A stretch of DNA of 64,000 bases from Actinophytocola sp044466355 (GCF_044466355.1 NZ_JBITMQ010000011.1:248001-312000), one strand, 5' to 3'. Positions 29,231-38,235 are shown, counted from the first letter of the stretch. Notes: generated from the letters alone by a model not told the origin. Numbers and translations: made by a program.

Positions 29231-30622
29231 TCAGCGGAGGGCGACCAGGGTGTCGCCGCGCTGTTCGTAGACCATCGGGCCCAGGGCGGACATGGTGACC
29301 TCGCCGTCGTGGCCACCGCGGTCGACGGGGGTCGTGGCGACCCGTTCGCCGGTCGCGGGGTTGAGGACCGCGATGCCGCCGGTCACCGGGACCAGGATCT
29401 TGCCCGCGAAGGCCGTGCCCGGTCCGAGCGCGTTCTCGACCGTCCACAGCGGACGCAGGTCGTCCATGGACAGGGCGATCGTGCGGGAGCCGGTGTGCCA
29501 GTACACGGCACCCGTCACCCGGTTCACCGACATCGTGTGGTCCGCCGGGTCGCCGCGCAGGTCGCCCGCGGCCAGCTCCAGCGGGTAGGAGCGGACCTGC
29601 TCGCCCTTCTCGTTCAGCAGCACGAGCCGGTTCGGGTCCGGCAGGGCCACCGCCGTGCACTGCTGCACCTCGTCCGGCTTCGCGGCGTCCAGGCGGCACT
29701 GCTCGCTCATCGCGACGACCTTGGCGCCCCGGCCCACGACCACGCTGGCCACGACCACCGGCTTCTCGGAGTCGTCCTCGCCGGTCGCCTTGTACACGGT
29801 CAGCCGGTCGCCGGGGTCGGTCGGGCACCGTTCGACGACCGCGATCTTGCCCGTGACCACCGAGACCGTGCCGTACTCGCAGCCGTTCCTCGGCTGCTTG
29901 TCCGGGTTCTGGATGGCACCGATCCGGCCGTACTCCATGGTCAGGACCAGGTCGGAGCGCCACGTCGTCAGCAGGGACGAGCCGGTCGTCGTGACGTACG
30001 TGCCGTCGGACAGCAGGCGGGTGCCCAGCTGGGCATCGGAGTTGCGGGTGCCCAGGTACGGGCTGTCGCGCTGCTCGTCGGGACGGGCGGGACGGCCGCG
30101 TTGACCGGTCTCCGGCCACAGCGCGGTGACCTCGCTGCACCCACCCGCCTTGCGCCGGTCGTCGTCGGGCAGCAGGTTGTCGGTCTTCGCGAACACGGCC
30201 AGCGCCAGCTGCCACGCCGACGACACCGTGCACAGCGGCAGGTCGCGGGAGTACCGCCAGCGGACCTCACCGGTCATCGGGTCGCGCCCGGCGACCTCGC
30301 CGCCCGTGTCCGTGTTGTCGCCGGTCACCACGGCCGGGCCGACGGTCACCGGCTCCGGTGTCGCGGACGACTTCGCCCGCCACACCTCGGCGAGCGACGG
30401 CGGGAAGGTCGTCGGCCGGGCGGGCGAGGTCATGGGGCTGTCCGCGGTCTCCGACGTGGTGGCGCGGAGGTCGCTGGACTGCCACAGCAGCAGCCCGCCG
30501 ACCAGCGCCGCGACCCCGATGAGAGCGGCGACGAGGACGTCGCGCTTGCGGTGGAACCTGGTGCGTTCCGAACGCTCGACGGGCTCGTCCGTCGCGTCGA
30601 GCACGTCCTCGTCGCCAATCAT
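29231..30622 (-). CDS. PQQ-like beta-propeller membrane-anchored protein (Rv3212-like)
   Basis: 463 residues. A short charged cytosolic segment (DEPVERSERTRFHRKRD) is followed by one membrane helix at about 29-48 and a large external domain of propeller-like repeats (GEVRWRYSRDLPLC, GAVYWHTGSRTIALSMDDLR, GGIAVLNPATGERV). Its stop is 6 bases from the next gene downstream on rhlE's strand, and it follows rhlE as the homologous gene Rv3212 follows Rv3211 in M. tuberculosis. Role unknown; extracytoplasmic binding or scaffold is inferred. Confidence 0.78.
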   Translation of the reverse strand: MIGDEDVLDATDEPVERSERTRFHRKRDVLVAALIGVAALVGGLLLWQSSDLRATTSETADSPMTSPARPTTFPPSLAEVWRAKSSATPEPVTVGPAVVTGDNTDTGGEVAGRDPMTGEVRWRYSRDLPLCTVSSAWQLALAVFAKTDNLLPDDDRRKAGGCSEVTALWPETGQRGRPARPDEQRDSPYLGTRNSDAQLGTRLLSDGTYVTTTGSSLLTTWRSDLVLTMEYGRIGAIQNPDKQPRNGCEYGTVSVVTGKIAVVERCPTDPGDRLTVYKATGEDDSEKPVVVASVVVGRGAKVVAMSEQCRLDAAKPDEVQQCTAVALPDPNRLVLLNEKGEQVRSYPLELAAGDLRGDPADHTMSVNRVTGAVYWHTGSRTIALSMDDLRPLWTVENALGPGTAFAGKILVPVTGGIAVLNPATGERVATTPVDRGGHDGEVTMSALGPMVYEQRGDTLVALR

Positions 30623-30628
30623 GGTGGA

Positions 30629-32320
30629 CTAGTCTGCCGAACCGCCTGTTTCGCCTGCGTTCGGCGTCTCGCTCACCGGCACCCCGCCCCGGCTGCGACG
30701 CCGACGCGTGCGGGCCGGTCGCTCCGACTTGGGCGCGGACGTGGCATCCTGCGTCTCCGCGGGCTGCTCGCCCTCGCCGCCACCACCGCCGCGACGACGG
30801 CGTCGGCGCTGCCTCGGCTCGCCGGCGCCCTCGCCGTTCTCCGTCGTCCGGGGTGTGTCGGACCCGCCTGCCGGGCGGCGCGAACGACGCCGGTTGCGGC
30901 CCTTCTTCTTGCCGCCCAGGTCCTCCTCCGGCTCCGCCGACAGGCCAGCGCGGGTCCGCTTGGCGAGCGGCAGCCGCCCGGTCGACCCCTCGGGGATGCC
31001 CAGGTCGGAGAACAGGTGCTCGGACGTCGAGTACGTCTCGACGGGCTCCGGCATGCCGAGGCCCAGCGTGTCGCTGATCAGCTTCCAGCGCGGCTCCTCG
31101 TCCCAGTCGACGAGCGTGATCGCCACGCCTTCGCGGCCCGCGCGGCCGGTGCGGCCGATGCGGTGCACGTAGGTGCCGTCGTCCTCGGGGCACTGGAAGT
31201 TGATGACGTGCGTGACGTCGTCGATGTCGATGCCCCGCGCCGCGACGTCGGTCGAGATGAGCACGTCGACCTTGCCGGAGCGGAACGCGCGCAGCGCCTG
31301 CTCACGCGCGCCCTGGCCGAGGTCACCGTGCACGGCGGCGACGGCGAAGCCGCGCTCCGCCAGGTCGTCGGCGACCTTCTGCGCGGTCCGCTTCGTGCGG
31401 CTGAAGATCATCGTCAGGCCGCGGCCCTCCGCCTGCAGTGCCCGCGCGACGACCTCGATCTTGTCGAGCGAGTGCGCCCGGTACACGAACTGGCGGGTGC
31501 GCTCGTGGATGGCGCCAGCGTCGTTCTCCTCGGCGCGGATGTGCGTCGGCTGGTTCAGGAACGTGCGGGCCAGCGTGATGATCGGGCCCGGCATGGTCGC
31601 CGAGAACAGCATCGTCTGCCGCTCGTCGGGCACCATGCGCAGGATCCGCTCGATGTCCGGCAGGAAGCCCAGGTCCAGCATGCGGTCGGCCTCGTCGAGC
31701 ACCAGCGCGCGGACCTTGCCCAGCACCAGGTGGCGCTGTTCGGCCAGGTCGAGCAGCCGGCCCGGCGTGCCGACGACGATGTCGACGCCCTTGCGCAGCG
31801 CCGCGATCTGCGGCTCGTACGGACGGCCGCCGTAGATGGCCTCGACGCGAATGCCGAGGTGCTTGCCCGCGTCGGTCAGGTCGTGGGTGACCTGCAGGCA
31901 CAGCTCGCGGGTCGGCACCACGATCAGCACCTGCGGGGTGCCGTCGCCCGGCGTGGTGATCCGGTTCAGCAGCGGCACACCGAAGCCCAGCGTCTTGCCG
32001 GTGCCCGTGCGGGCCTGCCCGATGACGTCCTCGCCGGCGAGTGCCAGCGGCAGAGTGAGTTCCTGGATCGCGAAGGTCCGCTCGATGCCGGCCTCGGAAA
32101 GGGCCTTGACGATCTCCGCCTTGACGCCGAACTCGGCGAACGTGGGGGAGTCGGGGCGGACGGGCGCATCGGCCTTCAGCGGATGCGACGTGTCGGTGTC
32201 GGGGACCCCTGCCTCGCTGTGGTCCAGCGTGACCGGGTCCAGGTCCTGTGTGTTCTGTTCAGTGATGTGATTTCTCCCTTGTCCAGCGCGCTCCGCCCTG
32301 GACGGGCCGCTCGACCGCAC
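30629..32320 (-). CDS. rhlE: DEAD-box RNA helicase RhlE
   Basis: Helicase motifs in order: Q motif (FAEFGV ... FAIQELTLP), I (ARTGTGKT), Ia (PTRELCLQV), Ib (TPGRLLDL), II (VLDEADRMLDLG), III (SATMP), IV (IFSRTKR), V (STDVAARGIDI), VI (HRIGRTGRAGR). A basic, Arg/Gly-rich tail of about 130 residues (RNRRRSRRP, RQRRRRRRGGGGG) likely binds RNA. The GTG at 32320 is the only canonical start; a well-placed Shine-Dalgarno (AAGGGAG) instead precedes an in-frame ATC at 32266. Homologue of Rv3211. Confidence 0.93.
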   Translation of the reverse strand: MRSSGPSRAERAGQGRNHITEQNTQDLDPVTLDHSEAGVPDTDTSHPLKADAPVRPDSPTFAEFGVKAEIVKALSEAGIERTFAIQELTLPLALAGEDVIGQARTGTGKTLGFGVPLLNRITTPGDGTPQVLIVVPTRELCLQVTHDLTDAGKHLGIRVEAIYGGRPYEPQIAALRKGVDIVVGTPGRLLDLAEQRHLVLGKVRALVLDEADRMLDLGFLPDIERILRMVPDERQTMLFSATMPGPIITLARTFLNQPTHIRAEENDAGAIHERTRQFVYRAHSLDKIEVVARALQAEGRGLTMIFSRTKRTAQKVADDLAERGFAVAAVHGDLGQGAREQALRAFRSGKVDVLISTDVAARGIDIDDVTHVINFQCPEDDGTYVHRIGRTGRAGREGVAITLVDWDEEPRWKLISDTLGLGMPEPVETYSTSEHLFSDLGIPEGSTGRLPLAKRTRAGLSAEPEEDLGGKKKGRNRRRSRRPAGGSDTPRTTENGEGAGEPRQRRRRRRGGGGGEGEQPAETQDATSAPKSERPARTRRRRSRGGVPVSETPNAGETGGSAD

Positions 32321-32377
32321 CGTGTGTCACGTGCGGGAGGGCCGGCGAGGCGCGCACACCCTCTGTACGCAGCCAAT

Positions 32378-32428
32378 TTGACAGGCCGCATCCTCTCAAG
32401 TCTACCTGCGGGGGTCGGCGGATAGGCT
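32378..32428 (+). promoter_or_regulatory. Candidate promoter of the MiaE-like gene
   Basis: TTGACA (32378-32383) is a consensus -35 box; 17 bases later comes TCTACC. A better -10 for a leaderless message is TAGGCT (32423-32428), 7 bases before the GTG at 32436. Either gives a short or absent leader. Sequence match only. Confidence 0.4.
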
Positions 32429-32435
32429 GCAACCC

Positions 32436-33107
32436 GTGAGTGAGTCGCGCGACGGTGCCGCTGCGGGGGCCATCGATCCCGGTGTTGTTGACCTGCTCGG
32501 AGTGCTCGCGTACGGCGAGCTGTCCGCTTTCGACCGGCTCGCGGAAGACGCCAGGACCGCGCCGTCGATCGCCGGGCGCGCCGCGCTGTCGGCGATGGCC
32601 GCCGCGGAAATGGGGCACTACCAGCGGATCGAGCGGTACCTCGCCGGGCACGACATCGACGTGCAGGAGGCGATGCGGCCGTTCATCGGGCACTTCGACA
32701 CCTGGCACGCGTCCACCGCGCCGCGGTCGTGGCTGGAATCACTCGTCAAGGCGTACGTCGGGGACGGGCTCGCCGCCGACCTCTACCGCGAGATCGCGTC
32801 CTGGCTCGACGAGGAGACCTCCGCGCTGGTGATGGAGGTCCTGGGTGACACGGGTCACTCCGCGTTCGCCGAGCGCGAAGTGACGGCGGCCATCGAACGC
32901 GACCGCACGGTGCGCGACCGGCTCACGCTGTGGGGGCGCCGACTGCTGGGTGAGGCACTCACGCAGGCCCAGTACGTGGTGGCTGAGCGGGACGGACTCG
33001 CCGAGCTGATCGTCACCGGCACCGGCGATCTCGCCGGAATCGCCGCGCTGTTCCGGCGGTTGCAACAGCAACACGGCAAGCGGATGACCGCGCTCGGTCT
33101 CGGCTAG
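32436..33107 (+). CDS. Ferritin-like MiaE_2 family protein
   Basis: 223 residues, all helical. The di-iron type motifs are seen as E in AYGELSAFDRL, E..H in AAAEMGHYQRIERYL, E in ASWLDEETSAL and H in DTGHSAF/AEREV. It resembles the tRNA-(ms2io6A) hydroxylase MiaE-like family PF13794 as I remember it; hydroxylation of tRNA is possible but not established for this branch. It corresponds to Rv3210c in mycobacteria and is divergent from rhlE here. Confidence 0.8.
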   Translation: MSESRDGAAAGAIDPGVVDLLGVLAYGELSAFDRLAEDARTAPSIAGRAALSAMAAAEMGHYQRIERYLAGHDIDVQEAMRPFIGHFDTWHASTAPRSWLESLVKAYVGDGLAADLYREIASWLDEETSALVMEVLGDTGHSAFAEREVTAAIERDRTVRDRLTLWGRRLLGEALTQAQYVVAERDGLAELIVTGTGDLAGIAALFRRLQQQHGKRMTALGLG

Positions 33108-33145
33108 CCTTGCACAGTCGTTCTAGCGGTCTATGGAGGTTCAGC

Positions 33146-33373
33146 GTGGAGGTCAAGATCGGAGTCGCGGACACCGCGCGGGAGCTGCTCATCAACAGCT
33201 CGCAGACTCCGGAAGAGGTGGAGTCGCTGGTGACCGACGCGTTGAAGGACTCCTCGGGGACTTTGACGCTCATCGACGACAAGGGGCGCCGCTACCTGGT
33301 CCCGTCCGGCCGCGTCGCGTACGTGGAGATCGGCTCGGCGGACGCGCGGAAGGTCGGCTTCGTCACCACCTGA
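33146..33373 (+). CDS. DUF3107 protein (Rv3208A/TB9.4-like)
   Basis: 75 residues: MEVKIGVADTARELLINSSQ, TPEEVESLVTDAL, LVPSGRVAYVEIGSADARKV, GFVTT. GTG 33146 is chosen for the GGAGG at 33135-33139. The family is conserved in actinobacteria; the fold is small alpha/beta and the function is unknown. Position between the ferritin-like gene and the TetR genes matches M. tuberculosis. Confidence 0.88.
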   Translation: MEVKIGVADTARELLINSSQTPEEVESLVTDALKDSSGTLTLIDDKGRRYLVPSGRVAYVEIGSADARKVGFVTT

Positions 33374-33381
33374 GTGTGCTT

Positions 33382-33422
33382 CGCGACAGGGGCAGGGCCA
33401 CGCCGGTCCTGCCCCTGTCGCG
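33382..33422. terminator. Perfect 15-bp bidirectional terminator hairpin
   Basis: CGCGACAGGGGCAGG (33382-33396) pairs perfectly with CCTGCCCCTGTCGCG (33408-33422), loop of 11. It fills the 52-base space between the convergent DUF3107 and TetR genes, 8 bases after one stop and 4 bases before the other. This is the strongest terminator-type structure in the window. Confidence 0.85.
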
Positions 33423-33425
33423 TGT

Positions 33426-34142
33426 TCAGCCCACGTCCGGGTGGGCCTCGGAGAGCTTGACGACCTTGTTCAGCTCGAGCGGCTTGTTCGGGTCGAGCGT
33501 GACTCCGTTGGCGCGGGTGAAGCCGTCGATCGCCGCCCAGATGATCTGCGTGAGGTACTCGACCACCGCGTCCCGGCTCATCGTGCGGCGTTCCAGCCAC
33601 CACTCGCTGACGTTCTGGACCATGCCGACGATGCCGTGCGCCCACGGCTCGGCCGCGCCGGAGTCGAGGTTCATCGCCCGCAGGTAGTCGCCGAGCAGCG
33701 CCGACAGGGCCTGCGCGATCAGCTCCTTGTCCTCGGCGACGATGTCCTGCTCGACCGGCCGGTTCGCGAGCGAGCGGCGGACCAGCAGGCGGTACAGGTG
33801 CGGGTGCTCCTCGACGGTGGAGAAGAACGCGTCGAGGCTCTTGCGGATGCGCGGGACCGGCGCTTCCTCGTTGTTCAGCGCCGGGATGAGCCGGTCGAAC
33901 AGGATCTCGGTGCCGCGGTGCCCCAGCGCGACGAACAGGTCGGCCTTGTCGGCGAAGTGTCGGTACAGGACGGGTTTCGTGACGCCTGCCTCGGCCGCGA
34001 TGTGGTCCATGCCCACGTCCGGGCCGTGTTCGGCGAGCGCACGCATCGCCGCCTCGACGAACTCCGCTCGCCGTGCCGCCCGGTGGGAGCGCCAGCGGTC
34101 CCGCCTCGCGTCACCTGTCGCGCCGCCGGTTGTTTCTGGCAT
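33426..34142 (-). CDS. TetR family regulator (downstream of a tandem pair)
   Basis: 238 residues. A basic N-terminus (RDRWRSHRAARRAEF) leads into the helix-turn-helix HIAAEAGVTKPVLYRHFADK. The C-terminal domain has LVRRSLANRPVEQDIVAEDK and MVQNVSEWWLERRTM. It starts 16 bases after the other TetR gene's stop, so both are in one transcript. Helix sequences (GVTKPVLYRHF versus GVSKPVLYQHF) suggest the two are paralogues. Regulated genes unknown. Confidence 0.9.
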   Translation of the reverse strand: MPETTGGATGDARRDRWRSHRAARRAEFVEAAMRALAEHGPDVGMDHIAAEAGVTKPVLYRHFADKADLFVALGHRGTEILFDRLIPALNNEEAPVPRIRKSLDAFFSTVEEHPHLYRLLVRRSLANRPVEQDIVAEDKELIAQALSALLGDYLRAMNLDSGAAEPWAHGIVGMVQNVSEWWLERRTMSRDAVVEYLTQIIWAAIDGFTRANGVTLDPNKPLELNKVVKLSEAHPDVG

Positions 34143-34158
34143 TTGGCCGAATCCACTC

Positions 34159-34803
34159 CTACGACTGCTGTTGCAGCGGGTAGCCGCCGCCGATGCCCTT
34201 CCAGGCGAGGGTGCTGATCAGCCCGACGGCCTCGTCCTTGGCCATGGTCCGCCCGTCGGCGAGCCACGACCGGGCCGCCACCTGGCTGATCCCGACCAGT
34301 CCGACCGCGAGCAGCCGCGCCCGCTCCTCGTCCAGTCCGGCGTCGGCGGTGATGGTCCTGGTGATGGCCTGCACGCACGCGTCCGTGCCGCGGTCGATGG
34401 CGGCCTGCACGACCGGCTCGCCGCGCAGGTCGGACTCGAAGACCAGCCGGTACGCCTGGCTCTCGCCGTCGACGAAGTCGAAGTACGCGCTCACCGCGTT
34501 GCGCACCCGGACCTTGTTGTCCGTGGTCGACTCCATCGCGTCGGTCACCCGCATGATCAGCTCGTCCACGTGGATCTCGAGCAGCGCGAGGTACAGCTCC
34601 AGCTTCCCGGGGAAGTGCTGGTAGAGCACCGGCTTGGACACGCCCGCGCGCTCGGCGATCTCGTCCATGGCCGCCGCGTGGTAGCCGTTCGCCGCGAAGA
34701 CGTCCTGTGCGGCGGCCAGCAACTGGGCGCGCCGGGCAGTGCGCGGCAACCGCGCGGCCCGGTTCGCCTGGCCGGCCACACCGTGCTGAATCGTCTCCGA
34801 CAT
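34159..34803 (-). CDS. TetR family regulator (upstream of the pair; Rv3208-like)
   Basis: 214 residues from ATG 34803, chosen for GGAGGGG just upstream. The helix-turn-helix is EIAERAGVSKPVLYQHFPGK; the ligand domain contains FESDLRGEPVVQAAIDRGT and ARSWLADGRTMAKDEAV. It is divergent from an alpha/beta hydrolase, with the palindrome-like TTACTCGTCGGTAA between them. Equivalent in position to Rv3208. Confidence 0.9.
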   Translation of the reverse strand: MSETIQHGVAGQANRAARLPRTARRAQLLAAAQDVFAANGYHAAAMDEIAERAGVSKPVLYQHFPGKLELYLALLEIHVDELIMRVTDAMESTTDNKVRVRNAVSAYFDFVDGESQAYRLVFESDLRGEPVVQAAIDRGTDACVQAITRTITADAGLDEERARLLAVGLVGISQVAARSWLADGRTMAKDEAVGLISTLAWKGIGGGYPLQQQS

Positions 34804-34855
34804 GCGCCCCTCCACGTCCATCGCCAGCCGGGGTTGCCGACCCGTGGCCACGACC

Positions 34856-34869
34856 TTACTCGTCGGTAA
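34856..34869. promoter_or_regulatory. TetR-type operator between regulator and hydrolase
   Basis: TTACTCGTCGGTAA has arms TTAC(T)CG and CG(G)TAA, a typical TetR operator pattern. It lies 53 bases upstream of the regulator start and 19-34 bases upstream of the hydrolase start. Binding by the adjacent regulator is inferred. Confidence 0.55.
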
Positions 34870-34887
34870 TGCAAGTCCGGGAGAGTC

Positions 34888-35886
34888 ATGGACACTGGAT
34901 GCGTGAGCACCAGCACCGAACCCCGCCCGCCGGTCACGTTCGTCCCGCTGTCCGACGCGGTCCTGCCCGCCGTCGACATGTCGATCCCGCCGTGGCCGGG
35001 GGAGGACCGGACGACGGGCGGCGTCCGCATGCACGTCCGGATCACCGAGGGGCCCTCCGACGCCCCGACCGCGGTCTACGTGCACGGACTCGGCGGTTCG
35101 GCGACGAACTGGACCGACCTCGCCGCCCAGCTGTCCACGCGGGTGCCCGGCGTCGCCGTCGACCTGCCGGGATTCGGCCGCACCGAGCCGCCGGACGGGT
35201 TCGACTACTCGATCCCGGCGCACGCCGACGCGGTCGCGCGCTTCATCCGCGGCCTCGACGTCGGCCCGGTGCACCTGTTCGGCAACTCGATGGGCGGCGC
35301 GATCTCGATGAACGTCGCCGCCGACCACCCCGAACTGGTCCGCACGCTGACGCTGGTGTCGCCCGCGGTGCCGGACCTGCGGCCGCTGGTCTCCCGGATG
35401 TCCGACCCCCGGCTCGCGCTGGCCTACCTGCCGCTGATCGGCGCGCCCGTGCGGCGCAGGCTCGCGGCGGTGCCCGTGGAACAGCGGGTGCTGCAGCTGC
35501 TCGAGCTGGTGTTCGCGGACGCCACGCGGGTGCCGCAGTCCCGCAAGGACGAGGCGGCGGGGGAGTTCGCGGAGCGGGCGCGGATGGTGTGGGCCAACCC
35601 GGCGCTGGCCCGCAGCACGATCGGGTTGTTCCGGTCGTGGCTGGTGCCGAAGTCGAAGTCGATGTGGACGCTCGCGCCCCGGATCACGGCGCCGACGCTG
35701 GTCGTGTGGGGTTCCGACGACAAGCTCGTGACGGTGCGCAAGGCCCCGCGCACCGCCCGTCTCATCCCGAGGGGCCGTCTGCTGGTGCTGCCGAGGACCG
35801 GTCACGTCGCGCAGATGGAACGTCCGGGCACGGTCGCCCGCGCGGTGCTGGGCATGTGGGAGCAGGTCGCGGCCGGCGACTGGTGA
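34888..35886 (+). CDS. Alpha/beta hydrolase
   Basis: 332 residues (327 if the GTG at 34903 is used). HGLGGSATNW is the oxyanion-loop segment, GNSMGGAIS the nucleophile elbow with Ser, GSDDKLV the acid region, and RTGHVAQMERP the catalytic His. No signal peptide. It could be an esterase/lipase-type enzyme; the corresponding mycobacterial neighbourhood contains lipV, but orthology is not certain. Likely regulated by the divergent TetR gene. Confidence 0.87.
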   Translation: MDTGCVSTSTEPRPPVTFVPLSDAVLPAVDMSIPPWPGEDRTTGGVRMHVRITEGPSDAPTAVYVHGLGGSATNWTDLAAQLSTRVPGVAVDLPGFGRTEPPDGFDYSIPAHADAVARFIRGLDVGPVHLFGNSMGGAISMNVAADHPELVRTLTLVSPAVPDLRPLVSRMSDPRLALAYLPLIGAPVRRRLAAVPVEQRVLQLLELVFADATRVPQSRKDEAAGEFAERARMVWANPALARSTIGLFRSWLVPKSKSMWTLAPRITAPTLVVWGSDDKLVTVRKAPRTARLIPRGRLLVLPRTGHVAQMERPGTVARAVLGMWEQVAAGDW

Positions 35887-35937
35887 GCGTGTCGCGCTTC
35901 ACCCGGACGTGCCACGCAGATCAGCGGGGGAATCGAG

Positions 35938-36957
35938 GTGTGGCACCCTGGATCCGTGACGAAGCGGGTCCATGACCGGTACCGCGCTGGTGAGCGCCGC
36001 ACGTCTGCGGAGCCTCTCGCGGCGTCGTGGCGACCCAGCGGGAAATCGGGGAAGAAGGCACACCGGAAGAAGGGTGGCCTGTTCACGACGTACGGCTGGC
36101 GCGTGTACGCCGTGCCGGTGCTGGTGGCGATCACCGCGCTCGTGGTGATCCAGACCGCCGGGGACGGCGGCGATGACGTGGGGGCCGCCGAGGACGCCGC
36201 CGCCCAGACCGCCGGCCCGCAGACCACCGGTGACGAGCAGCCCTCCGGTCCCGGGGTCAGCGAGAAGCCCGCCAAGCCGCAGGACCTGAAGATCCCGACC
36301 GCGGACCTGCCGCCCGGCGCGTCCTTCCCACAGAGCGGCAAGGGCACCTGGACCATCCTGCCCGGCACGACGAAGCGGGTCGGCACCGGCGAACCGTTCA
36401 CGTACACGATCGAGATCGAGGACGGCATCGACCTCGCGCCCTACGGCGGCATCGACTCGTTCGGCAGGCTCGTCGACACCACGCTCGCCGACCCGCGCGG
36501 CTGGACGTCGACCGGGCAGGTGTCCGTGCAGCGGGTCGACGGCGACACCGAACCGGACATCCGCATCAGCCTGAGCACGCCGAACACCGTGCACCGGCCG
36601 GACTACTGCGGCTACTCGATCAAGTACGAGTCGTCGTGCTGGCGGCGCAGCGAGAAGCGCGTGATGATCAACCTGGCCCGCTGGGTGCGCGGCGCGCTCG
36701 CGTTCAGCGGCGACATCGGCTCGTACCGCGAGTACGCCATCAACCACGAGATCGGGCACGCCTTCGGCAACGGCCACGTCGGCTGCGCCAAGGAGGGCGA
36801 CCTCGCGCCGGTGATGATGCAGCAGACCTTCGGCACGAACAACGACTTCGTGGCGCGCCTGAACGACCAGGTCGGCAACTCCGACCCGGTGCAGGCGGAC
36901 GGCAAGACGTGCCGCGCCAACCAGTGGCCCAACCCGCAGGGCCAGCCGCCGAGCTGA
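35938..36957 (+). CDS. DUF3152 membrane-anchored metalloprotease-like protein (Rv3207c-like)
   Basis: 339 residues. A basic cytosolic N-terminus (WRPSGKSGKKAHRKKGG) precedes one membrane helix at about 54-72, an acidic Ala/Pro linker, and an external domain. The zinc motif HEIGHAFGNGH is the full HExxHxxGxxH pattern seen in metzincins. A CGYSIKYESSCW cysteine pair and GCAKEGD/KTCRANQ cysteines suggest disulphides. GTG 35938; GTG 35956 is an alternative. Adjacent to moeZ as in M. tuberculosis. Substrate unknown. Confidence 0.87.
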   Translation: MWHPGSVTKRVHDRYRAGERRTSAEPLAASWRPSGKSGKKAHRKKGGLFTTYGWRVYAVPVLVAITALVVIQTAGDGGDDVGAAEDAAAQTAGPQTTGDEQPSGPGVSEKPAKPQDLKIPTADLPPGASFPQSGKGTWTILPGTTKRVGTGEPFTYTIEIEDGIDLAPYGGIDSFGRLVDTTLADPRGWTSTGQVSVQRVDGDTEPDIRISLSTPNTVHRPDYCGYSIKYESSCWRRSEKRVMINLARWVRGALAFSGDIGSYREYAINHEIGHAFGNGHVGCAKEGDLAPVMMQQTFGTNNDFVARLNDQVGNSDPVQADGKTCRANQWPNPQGQPPS

Positions 36958-37056
36958 CGAATCCCGCGATGTGGGAGGCGCGGAAGAGCGGGTGGGACGA
37001 TCGCGTTGACTGTAGGGAGACTTGGAGTCATCCAGTCACGCGTCGAGGAGGAACCC

Positions 37057-38235
37057 ATGGCAAGCGGTTTGCCACCGCTGGTGGAACCGGCCGCCGAGCT
37101 GACCAAGGACGAGGTCGCCCGCTACAGCCGCCACCTGATCATCCCGGACGTCGGGGTCGACGGGCAGAAACGGCTCAAGAACGCGAAGGTCCTGGTCGTC
37201 GGCGCGGGCGGGCTGGGCAGCCCCGCGCTGCTGTACCTGGCCGCGGCCGGTGTCGGCACGCTGGGCGTGATCGACTTCGACGTGGTGGACGAGTCGAACC
37301 TGCAGCGGCAGGTCATCCACGGCGTCTCGGACGTCGGGAAGCCGAAGGCCGTCTCGGCCAAGGAGTCGATCACCGAGATCAACCCGTTCGTCGACGTCAT
37401 CCTCCACCAGGAGCAGCTGACCAGCGACAACGCGCTCGACATCTTCCGGCCCTACGACCTGATCCTGGACGGCACGGACAACTTCGCGACCCGTTACCTC
37501 GTCAACGACGCGGCCGTGCTGCTCGGCAAGCCGTACGTCTGGGGCTCGATCTTCCGCTTCGAGGGCCAGGTCAGCGTGTTCTGGGAGGACGCGCCGAACG
37601 GCCAGGGCCTGAACTACCGCGACCTCTACCCCGAGCCGCCGCCGCCCGGCATGGTGCCGTCGTGCGCGGAGGGCGGGGTGCTCGGCGTGCTCTGCGCGTC
37701 GATCGGCTCGGTCATGGTCACCGAGGCGATCAAGCTGATCACCGGAATCGGTGAACCGCTGCTCGGTCGGCTGATGGTCTACGACGCGCTGGAGATGTCG
37801 TACCGGACCATCAAGATCCGCAAGGACCCGGAGTCGAAGCCCGTCGAGGGCCTCATCGACTACGAGGCGTTCTGCGGTGTCGTGTCCGACGACGCGCAGC
37901 AGGCGGCCGCGAACTCCACGATCACGCCGCGTGAGCTGAAGGAGAAGTTCGACCGGGGCGACAACTTCGCGCTGATCGACGTCCGTGAGCCGCACGAGTA
38001 CGAGATCGTGAAGATCGAAGGGTCCACGCTGATCCCGAAGGACGAGATCCTGTCCGGCGCGGCGCTCGCGTCGTTGCCGCAGGACAAGCCGATCGTCCTG
38101 CACTGCAAGTCCGGGGCCCGGTCCGCGGAGGCGCTCGCCGCCCTGCACAAGGCCGGTTTCAAGGACGCCGTGCACGTGGGTGGCGGTGTGCTCGGCTGGG
38201 CACGCGACGTGGACACCAGCCTGCCGACGTACTGA
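37057..38235 (+). CDS. moeZ: Adenylyltransferase/sulfurtransferase MoeZ
   Basis: 392 residues: an E1-like adenylating domain (about 1-265) and a C-terminal rhodanese domain (about 285-390). It activates sulphur-carrier proteins by adenylation and then sulphurates them, feeding molybdopterin, thiocarboxylate and cysteine pathways in actinobacteria. Nucleotide-binding GAGGLGS is at 49-55; DESNLQRQ and the DGTDNFATRYLVND block are conserved. The rhodanese active-site loop is HCKSGARS with Cys. ATG 37057 follows GAGGAGGAA. No zinc CxxC pairs are apparent, as known for the MoeZ group. Confidence 0.94.
   Translation: MASGLPPLVEPAAELTKDEVARYSRHLIIPDVGVDGQKRLKNAKVLVVGAGGLGSPALLYLAAAGVGTLGVIDFDVVDESNLQRQVIHGVSDVGKPKAVSAKESITEINPFVDVILHQEQLTSDNALDIFRPYDLILDGTDNFATRYLVNDAAVLLGKPYVWGSIFRFEGQVSVFWEDAPNGQGLNYRDLYPEPPPPGMVPSCAEGGVLGVLCASIGSVMVTEAIKLITGIGEPLLGRLMVYDALEMSYRTIKIRKDPESKPVEGLIDYEAFCGVVSDDAQQAAANSTITPRELKEKFDRGDNFALIDVREPHEYEIVKIEGSTLIPKDEILSGAALASLPQDKPIVLHCKSGARSAEALAALHKAGFKDAVHVGGGVLGWARDVDTSLPTY

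Noticed and set aside
29309..32425. Plus-strand open frame of about 1040 codons
   Set aside because: It lies antisense to the propeller gene and rhlE, both with clear families, and its translation is Arg/Ala/His-rich low complexity typical of high-GC shadow frames.
34159..35805. Extension of the upstream TetR frame to about 548 codons
   Set aside because: The extra part is antisense to the hydrolase gene; ATG 34803 has a good ribosome site and gives a normal TetR length.
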